Made by a program: the position numbers and the translations under genes. From contig CAJUJM010000071.1 in NCBI GenBank assembly GCA_910586755.1, forward strand, positions 1 through 40,527: a stretch of DNA of 40,527 nt. The letters are read 5' to 3'. Shown here piece after piece: positions 15,156 to 22,978 of this stretch; positions within the stretch are counted from its first letter, which is position 1; each line of letters begins with the position of its first letter. The notes beneath the pieces are model-generated. The model was not told the DNA's origin. It made no database searches and saw only the letters and a program-made list of their open reading frames with translations. This DNA is from an uncultured Lachnospiraceae bacterium. Lineage in GTDB: Bacteria; Bacillota; Clostridia; Lachnospirales; Lachnospiraceae.

Positions 15156-15542
15156 TCATACCTGCATATTATCTAATCTCTTTTGTAATTTTTTATCAAA
15201 GGTTATGATATTAATTCCTTTTTCCCTCTTATAACCATATAGGAGACAGTCTACAAAATCAAGTCTTGGTGTTTTATCAAAAATTTCCATTGCCCGAAGC
15301 AACACATCTGCATATAAAATAACGATGTCATTGTTCAATTTACGGAAACAGTTTATAATATCTTCCCTGGAAATCTGATAAAGTCCTTCTAATACATAAC
15401 ATACCTCTGCCATTACTTCTAATGTTACATAGCAGCTTTTAGTTCTTATCATTTTCTTTATATAGATAAACTGTTCTTCATTATCTCTTAATAAAAACCT
15501 CAGAATAGCATTTGCATCCAATAAGCATTTATTTTCCTCCAT
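15156..15542 (-). CDS. PIN-domain ribonuclease toxin (VapC-like)
   Basis: The 128-residue protein has a full PIN domain: Asp9 in KCLLDANAILRFLL, Glu46 in LEVMAEVCYVLE, Asp98 in PRLDFVDCLLYGYK and Asp116 in INIITFDKKLQKRL, the acidic residues that bind divalent metal in VapC RNases. Such toxins cut tRNA or rRNA when released from the antitoxin. Its start codon overlaps the end of the upstream antitoxin gene by 14 bases, the usual order antitoxin then toxin. The pair is visibly more AT-rich than its neighbours and is inserted between two converging metabolic units, suggesting horizontal acquisition. Confidence 0.8.
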   Translation of the reverse strand: MEENKCLLDANAILRFLLRDNEEQFIYIKKMIRTKSCYVTLEVMAEVCYVLEGLYQISREDIINCFRKLNNDIVILYADVLLRAMEIFDKTPRLDFVDCLLYGYKREKGINIITFDKKLQKRLDNMQV

Positions 15543-15750
15543 GCTTTTCTACCATCGCTTTCCTCCAAGCATCTTTTTCCTGCTCAACTAAAGATGCATT
15601 TGCATATTGATGAAGCATCCCTGCTGCGGATTCTTCCCAATCCATATCATTTGCTACTGGAATCACAATGACTTTTTGATTTAATGGTAAAGGTTCATTT
15701 ACACGTATAGCCGTTCCATCATAATACCCTACAATCGACATATCATCCAC
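15529..15750 (-). CDS. Antitoxin of the PIN-domain module
   Basis: The 73-residue protein has an N-terminal beta-strand segment (VGYYDGTAIRVNEPLPLNQKVIVIPV), like small AbrB/DUF104-type antitoxins. A charged helical tail follows (EKDAWRKAMVEKHGGK) that would wrap the toxin. AAGGAGG precedes the first ATG (15748-15750) by seven bases; an ATG three codons later is possible. Its own promoter lies directly upstream, and the toxin gene follows with a 14-base overlap. Identification rests mainly on gene order and size, as the sequence itself is short and divergent. Confidence 0.7.
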   Translation of the reverse strand: MDDMSIVGYYDGTAIRVNEPLPLNQKVIVIPVANDMDWEESAAGMLHQYANASLVEQEKDAWRKAMVEKHGGK

Positions 15751-15775
15751 CTGCCTCCTTGCTTATCTTAGTATT

Positions 15776-15804
15776 ATCATAACATATTCTATACTCTTTG
15801 TAAC
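15776..15804 (-). promoter_or_regulatory. Promoter of the toxin-antitoxin pair
   Basis: Read leftward: -35 GTTACA (plus strand 15799-15804), 17-bp spacer, -10 TATGAT (15776-15781). Confidence 0.5.
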
Positions 15805-15886
15805 CAACTATTCACAAAATCCTTGCCTCTATTTACCCCACAAAAAAGAGATATTCCATATTGTTTCGCTCCACTTAGTAAAAATA

Positions 15887-15915
15887 TTGACAATTCTACC
15901 AAGGTTGAATATACT
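15887..15915 (+). promoter_or_regulatory. Near-consensus sigma-A promoter of the 60-nt RNA
   Basis: TTGACA (15887-15892), exactly 17 bp, TATACT (15910-15915). It is one of the best promoters in the window, and the nearest open reading frame begins over 130 bases downstream, beyond a terminator. Confidence 0.8.
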
Positions 15916-15921
15916 ATAGTT

Positions 15922-15981
15922 GCAGGCAAAGAGACACTGTCTCCCTGCATTATTGAATTAACCGCCAGCAGGCGGTTTTTT
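15922..15981 (+). ncRNA. Short terminated transcript: small RNA or attenuator leader
   Basis: Beginning at the predicted start point, a compact stem-loop pairs GCAGG (15922-15926) with CCTGC (15944-15948) and GAGAC (15931-15935) with GTCTC (15939-15943), with CAAA bulged on one side. A ten-base linker follows, then an intrinsic terminator (AACCGCC/GGCGGTT, 15960-15977, then a T run to 15981). A second GCAGG lies inside the terminator (15968-15972), so the CCTGC strand could pair with either copy and switch the terminator off. The downstream flavin/ferredoxin gene (16052) has no obvious promoter of its own. No known riboswitch consensus was recognised. Confidence 0.6.
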
Positions 15982-16051
15982 CGTAAGTTTAGAGTTTTGA
16001 ATTTCAGCTTTCAAATATTAAGACAGAAAAAGCCAAAGGAGAAACGTCGCC

Positions 16052-16675
16052 ATGACCGCCCCCGAAATTTTACATATTTTACAGAAAGACATCCATTCCG
16101 TTGTTTTTGCCACTGTAGATGACAGCGGACTGCCCTGTTCCACGGTGATCGATTTGATGCTGGCCGATGAAAAAGGGCTTTATTTTCTTACTGCCCATGG
16201 GAAGACCTTTTACAGCCGTTTAACAGAAAAGCCATTTGTCTCTTTAAGCGGTATTAAGGGAGGAGAAACTCTGTCCTCCGCAGCCATTACCCTTCGGGGA
16301 CCGGTAAAGAATATAGGGAAAGACAGGCTGGAGGAAATCTTTGAAGAAAACCCTTATATGGAAAAGATTTATCCCACGCCAAAGAGCAGAAGGGCTCTGG
16401 AGGTATTTTGCCTCTATAAAGGGGAGGGAGAATACTTTGACTTAAGTAAACAGCCCCCGGTGCGTCAGGCCTTTTCTTTTGGAGGGGAAGAGATCCATGA
16501 AAGAGGCTACCGCATTGACGGGGAGAGATGTATCGGCTGTCAGGGCTGCAGAAGCGTATGCCCCTCCGGCTGTATCAGCAACACCTTCCCCCGGGTAATT
16601 GATGAAAGCCGGTGCCTCCACTGCGGAAATTGTTTCCAAATCTGCCTGCGGAGAGCGGTGCAGAAACTGGCGTAA
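16052..16675 (+). CDS. Pyridoxamine 5'-phosphate oxidase-like flavoprotein with 2[4Fe-4S] ferredoxin domain
   Basis: The 207-residue protein has an N-terminal split-barrel FMN-binding domain of the PNPOx-like type (residues about 1-130; SVVFATVDDSGLPCSTVIDLM, KGLYFLTAHGKTFYSRL). A C-terminal bacterial ferredoxin domain carries two cluster motifs, CIGCQGCRSVCP and CLHCGNCFQICL. It probably passes electrons between FMN and iron-sulfur clusters; partner and substrate are unknown. AAGGAGA lies nine bases before the ATG. Expression is probably governed by the terminated leader upstream. The glycosylase and AAA+ genes follow on the same strand after a repeat element. Confidence 0.85.
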   Translation: MTAPEILHILQKDIHSVVFATVDDSGLPCSTVIDLMLADEKGLYFLTAHGKTFYSRLTEKPFVSLSGIKGGETLSSAAITLRGPVKNIGKDRLEEIFEENPYMEKIYPTPKSRRALEVFCLYKGEGEYFDLSKQPPVRQAFSFGGEEIHERGYRIDGERCIGCQGCRSVCPSGCISNTFPRVIDESRCLHCGNCFQICLRRAVQKLA

Positions 16676-16706
16676 ACCGGTGGAATAGAAGACAGCATAT
16701 TTTCAC

Positions 16707-16819
16707 AGTAAACCTGCATGCGCCCGGAAGCGGGCGTGCCACCGCACAGAAAAGCCCGGCGGGCGCATGGGGCATCCCTGAATGCATGCCGCCTAACCGG
16801 CGGCGGACTTTTACAGTAA
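16707..16819. repeat. 113-bp structured dispersed repeat, copy A
   Basis: This copy is about 86 percent identical, without gaps, to the copy at 27880-27992. It begins and ends with AGTAA. Inside, CATGCGCCCG (16717-16726) and CGGGCGCATG (16760-16769) form a perfect 10-bp stem enclosing a smaller GCGG/CCGC hairpin. A second hairpin pairs GCCGCC (16788-16793) with GGCGGC (16799-16804). The ribosome site of the glycosylase gene begins right at its edge, so the element lies in that gene's leader. Confidence 0.8.
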
Positions 16820-16832
16820 GGAGAAATCACCT

Positions 16833-17420
16833 ATGGAATGGACGGACGGAAAATGCCGGTGCAGCTGGGCAAATCCCAAAAACAGGCGCTATATCCGATA
16901 TCATGATGAAGAGTGGGGCGTTCCGGTTTACGACGATCATAAGCTCTTTGAGATGCTCATCTTAGAATCCTTTCAGGCAGGGCTTTCCTGGGAATGTGTT
17001 CTTAACAAGCAGGAAGCGTTTCGCAGGGCATTTGACAACTTTGATCTGGAGGCCGTCTGCGCTTATGGGGAGAATAAGGTAAAAGAGCTGCAGGAAAACC
17101 CACAGATTATCCGCAACAAGCTAAAAATCCGCGCTGCCATAACCAATGCCCGGATTTTTAAGGAAATACAAAAGGAATACGGAAGCTTTTCCAAGTATCT
17201 GTGGAATTGGACAGACGGAAAAGTCATTTATGAAACCCACCTCACCTCGTCCCCTCTGTCAGACGCTGTGTCGGGGGATCTGAAAAAGAGGGGAATGAAA
17301 TTTGTGGGAACCACCATTATTTATGCTTATCTGCAGGCGGTAGGGGTGATTTACTCTCATGAAGACGGGTGCTTTCTTGCCTGTAAAGGGCCCGGGCCTG
17401 ACAGGGAAAAAATTATGTGA
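16833..17420 (+). CDS. tag: DNA-3-methyladenine glycosylase I
   Basis: The 195-residue protein matches Tag throughout. It opens with GKCRCSWANPKNRRYIRYHDEEWGVPVYDD, then LFEMLILESFQAGLSWECVLNKQEAFRRAF, and closes with SHEDGCFLAC, whose His and Cys with the N-terminal Cys and His form the zinc site of this family. It removes 3-methyladenine from alkylated DNA as the first step of base excision repair. GGAG lies nine bases before the ATG, immediately after repeat copy A. The AAA+ gene follows after 16 bases, so they are probably cotranscribed. Confidence 0.93.
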   Translation: MEWTDGKCRCSWANPKNRRYIRYHDEEWGVPVYDDHKLFEMLILESFQAGLSWECVLNKQEAFRRAFDNFDLEAVCAYGENKVKELQENPQIIRNKLKIRAAITNARIFKEIQKEYGSFSKYLWNWTDGKVIYETHLTSSPLSDAVSGDLKKRGMKFVGTTIIYAYLQAVGVIYSHEDGCFLACKGPGPDREKIM

Positions 17421-17436
17421 CAAAAGGAGATAACCC

Positions 17437-18921
17437 ATGCCGGTATTTGATTTCAGCGGCGCGCCAAAGGAAAACACCAGGGCGCGGTGCACTTATACAA
17501 CCTTTCAATCCAGCCAGCCGGAGGCTACCCCGGAAAAGCCCATTCTTCTCCTGGACAACCAAAAGAGAAAGTGGAAACACCATTCCTGTGGTGTTTTTAC
17601 CAATCCTGAGAAAGAAACGGCCTTTGAATTTAAGGAAGAGGACGGAAAAATTGCCGCGGATATTTTAAAGGTTGATTCCCGGTTTGTCAGCCTGATAAAG
17701 TGGCTGGGGGAAAACCATATCAGTGTCCGCCTGTCCGGGGAGAACCGGGAAGAAGGATACGGGGTATATAAAATCCGGGAGATTGCCTTTGGAGGCGGCG
17801 TTAAGCTGTCGGCAGAGGATGGTTTCCTGCAGTTTATGATTGAACGGCTGTTTTCCAGCAACGCGCCGGAGGAAGATGCGAATGAGGAAGAGCAGGAGGA
17901 AGCCGGCGACAGCATGAAGCTTACCAGCATCCAGAGCATTACCGACTTTATGACCTGCGCGGGGAATACCATGCCGGACAATATCAGGCTCTGGGCCAGG
18001 AGAAACCTGGCGGTTGCCAAGTCCCATGAAGTATCCCCGGAGGAAAGGCGTCACGCCCAGCGCGCCCTGTCCATTATGATGAATATCCAGTGGAAAAATA
18101 ACTATTTTGAGGCCATTGACCCGCAGAAAGCCCGGCGAATTCTGGATGAAGAGCTGTACGGCTTAGAGAGGGTAAAGCAGCGGATTATGGAAACCATTAT
18201 CCAGATCAACCGCACCCACACTCTGCCTGCCTACGGGCTTTTGCTGGTAGGTCCTGCCGGAACGGGAAAATCCCAGATTGCTTATGCAGTGGCCCGGATT
18301 TTAAAGCTTTCCTGGACGACGCTGGATATGAGTTCCATAAACGATCCGGAACAGCTTACAGGAAGTTCCAGAATTTATTCCAATGCCAAACCGGGGATTA
18401 TTATGGAGGCGTTTTCCATGGCCGGGGAATCCAATCTGGTGTTTATTATTAACGAGCTGGATAAGGCTTCTGCGGGAAAGGGAAACGGCAATCCGGCGGA
18501 TGTGCTGCTGACTCTTTTGGACAATCTGGGATTTACAGATAACTATATGGAATGTACAATTCCTACGGCAGGGGTATACCCAATCGCCACTGCCAACGAT
18601 AAAAGCCAGATCAGCGCTCCCTTAATGTCCCGTTTTGCCGTAATCGATATTCCAGATTACAGCCCGGAGGAAAAGCGTATCATCTTTTTAAAATATGCTC
18701 TTCCCAGGGTATTAAAACGTATGAGTATGAAAGAAGAGGAATGTATTCTGACAAAAGAGGCAATGGATGCGGTAATTGAAATTTTTTCAGATACCAGCGG
18801 CATCCGGGATCTGGAGCAGGCAGCCGAGCACATCGCCGCCAACGCTCTTTACCAGATAGAAGTAAACCATGTGCCGGAAGTGGTTTTTGACGCCGCCATG
18901 GTTCGGGAACTGTTGGAATAA
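17437..18921 (+). CDS. Orphan Lon-like AAA+ ATPase without protease domain
   Basis: The 494-residue protein has an uncharacterised N-terminal region (about 1-165), which ends in an acidic linker, and a Lon-type AAA+ module from about residue 230. YGLERVKQRIMETI precedes Walker A GPAGTGKS (272-279), and sensor and arginine-finger regions TANDKSQISAPLMSRF follow. It ends after the AAA lid; the Ser-Lys peptidase domain of Lon is absent. Walker B reads LVFIINELDKA (334-344), with Asn339 replacing the usual metal-binding Asp while Glu340 is kept. It could be an unfoldase or remodelling factor with altered hydrolysis. AAAGGAG lies seven bases before the ATG. A 19-bp-stem terminator ends the operon. 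The partner is unknown. Confidence 0.75.
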   Translation: MPVFDFSGAPKENTRARCTYTTFQSSQPEATPEKPILLLDNQKRKWKHHSCGVFTNPEKETAFEFKEEDGKIAADILKVDSRFVSLIKWLGENHISVRLSGENREEGYGVYKIREIAFGGGVKLSAEDGFLQFMIERLFSSNAPEEDANEEEQEEAGDSMKLTSIQSITDFMTCAGNTMPDNIRLWARRNLAVAKSHEVSPEERRHAQRALSIMMNIQWKNNYFEAIDPQKARRILDEELYGLERVKQRIMETIIQINRTHTLPAYGLLLVGPAGTGKSQIAYAVARILKLSWTTLDMSSINDPEQLTGSSRIYSNAKPGIIMEAFSMAGESNLVFIINELDKASAGKGNGNPADVLLTLLDNLGFTDNYMECTIPTAGVYPIATANDKSQISAPLMSRFAVIDIPDYSPEEKRIIFLKYALPRVLKRMSMKEEECILTKEAMDAVIEIFSDTSGIRDLEQAAEHIAANALYQIEVNHVPEVVFDAAMVRELLE

Positions 18922-18940
18922 CGCCAGCAGTAGATAAAAG

Positions 18941-18999
18941 AGGATGTTACAGAATGAAATAGAGCAGACGCCAGGTTTCATTTTGTAACATCCTTTTTT
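18941..18999 (+). terminator. Intrinsic terminator after the Lon-like gene
   Basis: AGGATGTTACAGAATGAAA (18941-18959) pairs along 19 positions (one G-U) with TTTCATTTTGTAACATCCT (18976-18994). A T run follows to 18999. Confidence 0.9.
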
Positions 19000-19006
19000 A
19001 TTTCCG

Positions 19007-19084
19007 TCAGCACCAGCCAAGGGTACACGCTCCCATGCACGCCTGGCGGCTGATGTCTTTCGGCAGCTGACGGATTACGGTCAA
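19007..19084 (-). other. Possible 25-residue Cys-rich peptide in frame behind the small ORF
   Basis: After the TAA of the 44-residue minus-strand ORF the same frame stays open for 29 more codons and ends in ISRQACMGACTLGWC. TTG at 19082-19084 is the first standard alternative start but lacks a well-placed ribosome site. It may be the core half of a precursor split by a stop codon, or chance. Confidence 0.25.
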
Positions 19085-19096
19085 TGGAATCTCATT

Positions 19097-19231
19097 TTAA
19101 TCTCCGCCGGGGCCATCCCTCCGCTCCCGGGTAGATTCGGGAAGAGGTTCCGCAATTTCTTTGGGATCGATTTCAGCATCCCGGGGCTTGGTATTTTTCT
19201 CGTGATTTATGGTTTTCGTCTTGTGGCACAT
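19097..19231 (-). CDS. Small hydrophilic protein, 44 residues
   Basis: A short frame with an excellent ribosome site (GGAGGTGATAAG just before ATG 19229-19231) encodes 44 residues beginning MCHKTKTINHEKN and ending ERRDGPGGD. It is strongly charged, with no membrane segment and a single Cys. It is divergent from the PTS regulator gene. I do not recognise it. The C-terminal GPGG followed, in the same frame after one TAA, by a Cys-rich stretch recalls a leader-core peptide arrangement. That reading is speculative; confidence in translation comes from the ribosome site alone. Confidence 0.5.
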   Translation of the reverse strand: MCHKTKTINHEKNTKPRDAEIDPKEIAEPLPESTRERRDGPGGD

Positions 19232-19357
19232 CTTATCACCTCCAGGTTTATTATGCCAAAAAGCCTCTTACTTATCCCATTTTCCAGCATGGAAATATAC
19301 AGAAATTTGCATAAAAAGGCGCAGAACAAAGCATTTTTCTTACAAGAAATTAGCAAC

Positions 19358-19363
19358 TATAAT
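19358..19363 (+). promoter_or_regulatory. -10 box of the PTS regulator gene
   Basis: TATAAT stands 33 bases before the regulator's ATG. The region 17 bp upstream (TTTTCT) is a poor -35, so the promoter may be activated. Confidence 0.4.
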
Positions 19364-19396
19364 AGAAACAGAAATAAACAAGAGAGGAGGCGCAAA

Positions 19397-21544
19397 ATGC
19401 TGTCACCCCGTCAAATTAAGCTGGTTAAAAGCTTGTTTTACCAGGACAGGCCTTATACCAGCGAAGAATTGGCAAAGACCTTGTCTGTATCGGTTCGGAC
19501 GGTTCAGATGGATATCCAGCAAATCAATAAGCAGTTAAGAAAACTGGGATGTCCGGAAATTCGTATGAAAAGAGGAGAGTGGCAATACGGGCTTTTGGAG
19601 GAAGAAAAAATCAGAATTCTTCGCAAAATTTTAGAGCCGGATCTGGGAGAACTGATTCCTTCCGGCCGCCGGTGTCAGCTGATTATATTGTTTCTGACTA
19701 TGAAGAAACAATATATCACCATCCAACAAATAGCGGAAAAATTGGATGTGAGCAGAAGCACAATCGTAGGGGATCTGAAGCATGTAAAAGCCTTTTGCAC
19801 CCAGTACGGGATTGAGATTATTACCAAACCCAACTTTGGGATTGCCATGGACGGAGAAGAACTGCGGATTCGGAACGGGGCATTAAACATGCTGTTAGAT
19901 CCGACAGAGGTATTTGGGCAGAAGTTTGATCTCCATGCCTTGGATCAGACCATAGGAGGCGTTTTGTTTGACGGCGTCGATATTGAAAAACTTCGTGAAA
20001 CCTTGCTGCTGATACAAAATCAAATGGTTTTCCACTTTAGTGAAGAACAGAGAGACAAAATTCTTATCTACCTGATCATTGCCCTGGGCCGGGCGCGGAT
20101 TGGAAAGTATATGGATATTCCCAAGGAAGATGTTCAGGCATTAGCAATCACTAAGGAATATGAGACCGTAAAACAGGCATTAGCTTATTTTTTCTCTCCT
20201 GGAAAAGATAGCATGACAAAGGAAAAGACATGGACAGAGCTGGGAGAAAAGCAGAAAGAAGAGGCGGCATATCTGGCTATTCTGCTTAAGGGAATGTATT
20301 CCTTTGATTTCTATGTGGGGAATATGGACAAATTGGCCGGGATTCAAAAGATTGCGGAAGATATTATAGATCAGATGAAGAAAAATTTAGGAGAAGCGTT
20401 TCAAGAAGATGGGGAACTTTATAACGGTCTTATCCAGGATTTAAACCAGATGATTTTCCGCAAGCGCTACTATATCAGAACCAGCGGCGAGCTGTCAGAT
20501 ATGCTGAAAGATTCTTTCCAGTATGTGGAAGCGGCTAGAAAGTCAACGGCCAGTCTGGAGAGCTATGTCCATCAGGAACTGTCCATAGAGGAACTGGAGT
20601 TTGTAGCTCTCCACTTTGTAGCGGCCCGAAGCCGGTATCTGGAAAGGCGCAGGCGCACCATAAAAACTTTGGTTATATGCGCTAACGGAGTCGGGACTTC
20701 CCTGATATTAAAATCCCGTCTCCAGGAAAATATAGCAATCCTGGACATTGTGGCGGCGGCCCCTTTGACAGAAGCAGAATATTATGTTCAAAAGTACCGC
20801 CCGGAACTGATTATTACCACAGTGGCAATAAAGGACTGCGGACTGCCTCAAGTTATTGTGAAACCTTCTCTTCCTGTGGAATCCCTTTTCCGGATTTATA
20901 AAGCGATCAGATTTTTGAGGGATGATTTGTCTGCAAAAGGTTTGTGCCGTGGGCCTGGGGAAGTTGATTCGGTGCAGAAGATTATGGATGTCATTGGAAA
21001 GTATGCGGCAGTGAAAAACAAAGAATCATTACAAAATGAGTTGGAACAGATTTTGAAAGGATTGGATGCGGATATGGATAAGACTTCCACGGAGGTAAGC
21101 TTAAAGGAGGTGCTTACTGAAAAAACAATCCAGCTTGCCTGTGAAGCGAAAAGCTGGAAAGAGGCGCTCTTTATGGCCGCTGGCCCTCTTCTAGAGGAGG
21201 GCTGGATTACTATGGAATATGCAGAGGCGGCTTATGAAATTTCTCATACTATGGGGAGCTACATTGTAATAGGGCCGGGGATAGCAATGCCTCACGCCAG
21301 GCCGGAAATGGGGGTAAAGCGGCTGTGCATGAGCCTGACTCTGCTTAAAGAACCGGTAGAAATTGCAGAAGGGACAGAGATAGACATGATTTTCTTTTTT
21401 GGAGCGGAGGATCAATACAGCCATGTCCATGTGCTGAAATCTCTGATGAATCTTCTGGCCGCCCCAAAAGCCTTGAAAAAAATCCGGAAAGCAGAGAAGA
21501 AAAAGGAAATATTAGAATTAATAAAGTCTATGGAAGAGTGCTGA
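19397..21544 (+). CDS. PRD-containing transcriptional activator with EIIB-like and EIIA domains
   Basis: The 715-residue protein is a BglG/MtlR-type regulator. In order it has two N-terminal helix-turn-helices (SPRQIKLVKSLFYQDRPYTSEELAKTL; ITIQQIAEKLDVSRSTIVGDL), two PRD domains, an EIIB-Gat-like domain with Cys428 in LVICANGVGTSLILKS, and a C-terminal EIIA-2 domain with the phosphorylatable His633 in GIAMPHARPE. PTS phosphorylation of the PRD, EIIB and EIIA parts tunes such activators. The operon that follows has EIIC and EIIB but no separate EIIA, so this domain may also feed the transporter. ATG 19397 is chosen for AGGAGG seven bases upstream; the longer frame begins inside the divergent small ORF. 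Confidence 0.88.
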   Translation: MLSPRQIKLVKSLFYQDRPYTSEELAKTLSVSVRTVQMDIQQINKQLRKLGCPEIRMKRGEWQYGLLEEEKIRILRKILEPDLGELIPSGRRCQLIILFLTMKKQYITIQQIAEKLDVSRSTIVGDLKHVKAFCTQYGIEIITKPNFGIAMDGEELRIRNGALNMLLDPTEVFGQKFDLHALDQTIGGVLFDGVDIEKLRETLLLIQNQMVFHFSEEQRDKILIYLIIALGRARIGKYMDIPKEDVQALAITKEYETVKQALAYFFSPGKDSMTKEKTWTELGEKQKEEAAYLAILLKGMYSFDFYVGNMDKLAGIQKIAEDIIDQMKKNLGEAFQEDGELYNGLIQDLNQMIFRKRYYIRTSGELSDMLKDSFQYVEAARKSTASLESYVHQELSIEELEFVALHFVAARSRYLERRRRTIKTLVICANGVGTSLILKSRLQENIAILDIVAAAPLTEAEYYVQKYRPELIITTVAIKDCGLPQVIVKPSLPVESLFRIYKAIRFLRDDLSAKGLCRGPGEVDSVQKIMDVIGKYAAVKNKESLQNELEQILKGLDADMDKTSTEVSLKEVLTEKTIQLACEAKSWKEALFMAAGPLLEEGWITMEYAEAAYEISHTMGSYIVIGPGIAMPHARPEMGVKRLCMSLTLLKEPVEIAEGTEIDMIFFFGAEDQYSHVHVLKSLMNLLAAPKALKKIRKAEKKKEILELIKSMEEC

Positions 21545-21584
21545 GAAACTTGTATGGCTTGGTTTTATATGGACGGAGGGGAAT

Positions 21585-22964
21585 ATGAAAGGACTTATTG
21601 AAATAACACAGTTTATCGCAAATAATCTATTTAATCAGCTTGCCATTATGATGGCGCTTATTGCTTTTGCCGGATTGGCGCTGCAGAAAAAACGGATAGA
21701 AGAAGCGGTTACCGGAGCTGTAAAAGCCGCGGTAGGAGTGGTGATCCTGACAGTAGGAGTAGGGGTATTTACAGGAGAATTATCTTACTTTACCAACATT
21801 ATGTCCAGTGCCTTTGGCATGGAGGCTTCTGCCGCATCAGGCAACATGGATTTGTTTATAGCAGAACGGGGAGGGGACATTGCTCTGGTAGTAGCGTTTG
21901 GATTCTTGCTTCATGTTTTTGCGGTTAAAATGCTAAACACCAAATACGTGTATCTGACCGCCCATTTAATGTTCTGGTTTTCTGTTTTGGTATGTGCAGC
22001 AGTAATGGCTGCCTTTCCGGAGATTGGCTCCTTTGAACTGGTGGCAGTATCCTCCCTGATTATGGCCGCTTATATGACGGTACAGCCCCTTTTTATGGAG
22101 CCGCTGATTATGAAGCTGGCAAAAACATCCTCTTTCGGCTATGCTCATACCACTGCTTCCGGAACCTGGCTTTCCATGAAGCTGGGAATGTTCCTGGGAA
22201 AAAAGAAGCAGCGCAGCGTAGAGGAGATTAAGATTTCCAAGCGTCTGGACTTTATGAAAGATGTAAACGTATCGAGTGCGATCCTGGTATCCATAGTTAT
22301 GCTGGTCGCTGTAATTATGGCGGACAAAGAGGTGGTGGCCCAACAGGCCGCCCTATATGACGCAAATATAAATCCCTATGTTTGGGTATTTATGGTTGGA
22401 TTCCGGTTTGCAGCCGGCTTAGGGATTCTGCTCTATGGAGTACGGATGTTCCTGTCCGAGATCGTTCCTGCTTTTAAAGGAATCAGTGACAGAATTATCC
22501 CCGGAGCAAAGCCTGCCCTGGATTGCCCGGCCATCTATCCTTACGCGCCTACAGCAGTGCAGATCGGATTTATTTCCGCCACAGTTGTATACCTGCTGTT
22601 GATGGTAGTGATGGCAGCGGCAGGCTGGTTTGCAATTCCGCCTTCTGTTCTGTTTTTTGGAGGCGCTGCCTGCGGCATTGCGGGAGGAGTGTATGGCGGA
22701 GTCAAAGGAGCTGTGTTAGGCGGAGCTATTGATGGAATCATGATGGCAGTGGGAATGGCGGTTACCTGGCCTCTTCTGGCTGAGACTGCACCGCAGATTG
22801 TATGGATTGCCAACGAAGACTATTTTGTGATGACAATTCTTCTGCGGCTTTTAGGAAAACCCTTTGAGGCCTTGGGAAATGCCGGCGTATGGGCTCTTCC
22901 GGCAGGTATCATCATTCTTTCCCTTTGCTATATCGGCTGTTATAAGAGAAAACAAAAAGTCTGA
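21585..22964 (+). CDS. PTS EIIC transporter, ascorbate/SgaT (UlaA) type
   Basis: This 459-residue, very hydrophobic protein has about ten to twelve membrane segments and the features of the SgaT/UlaA EIIC family: an opening QFIANNLFNQLAIMMALIAFAGLALQKK, a central PLFMEPLIMKLAKTSSFGYAHTTA and a late GISDRIIPGAKPALDCP. It would import and, with EIIB, phosphorylate a sugar. The downstream SIS-domain protein hints at an aldose or amino sugar phosphate rather than ascorbate. GGAGGGG lies just before the ATG. The gene starts 40 bases after the regulator and 14 bases before EIIB. Confidence 0.88.
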   Translation: MKGLIEITQFIANNLFNQLAIMMALIAFAGLALQKKRIEEAVTGAVKAAVGVVILTVGVGVFTGELSYFTNIMSSAFGMEASAASGNMDLFIAERGGDIALVVAFGFLLHVFAVKMLNTKYVYLTAHLMFWFSVLVCAAVMAAFPEIGSFELVAVSSLIMAAYMTVQPLFMEPLIMKLAKTSSFGYAHTTASGTWLSMKLGMFLGKKKQRSVEEIKISKRLDFMKDVNVSSAILVSIVMLVAVIMADKEVVAQQAALYDANINPYVWVFMVGFRFAAGLGILLYGVRMFLSEIVPAFKGISDRIIPGAKPALDCPAIYPYAPTAVQIGFISATVVYLLLMVVMAAAGWFAIPPSVLFFGGAACGIAGGVYGGVKGAVLGGAIDGIMMAVGMAVTWPLLAETAPQIVWIANEDYFVMTILLRLLGKPFEALGNAGVWALPAGIIILSLCYIGCYKRKQKV

Positions 22965-22978
22965 AAGGAGACAGAACC

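Noticed and set aside
19202..19396. 65-codon N-terminal extension of the PTS regulator
   Set aside because: No helix-turn-helix content, contains the predicted promoter, and overlaps the divergent small ORF; ATG 19397 has AGGAGG.
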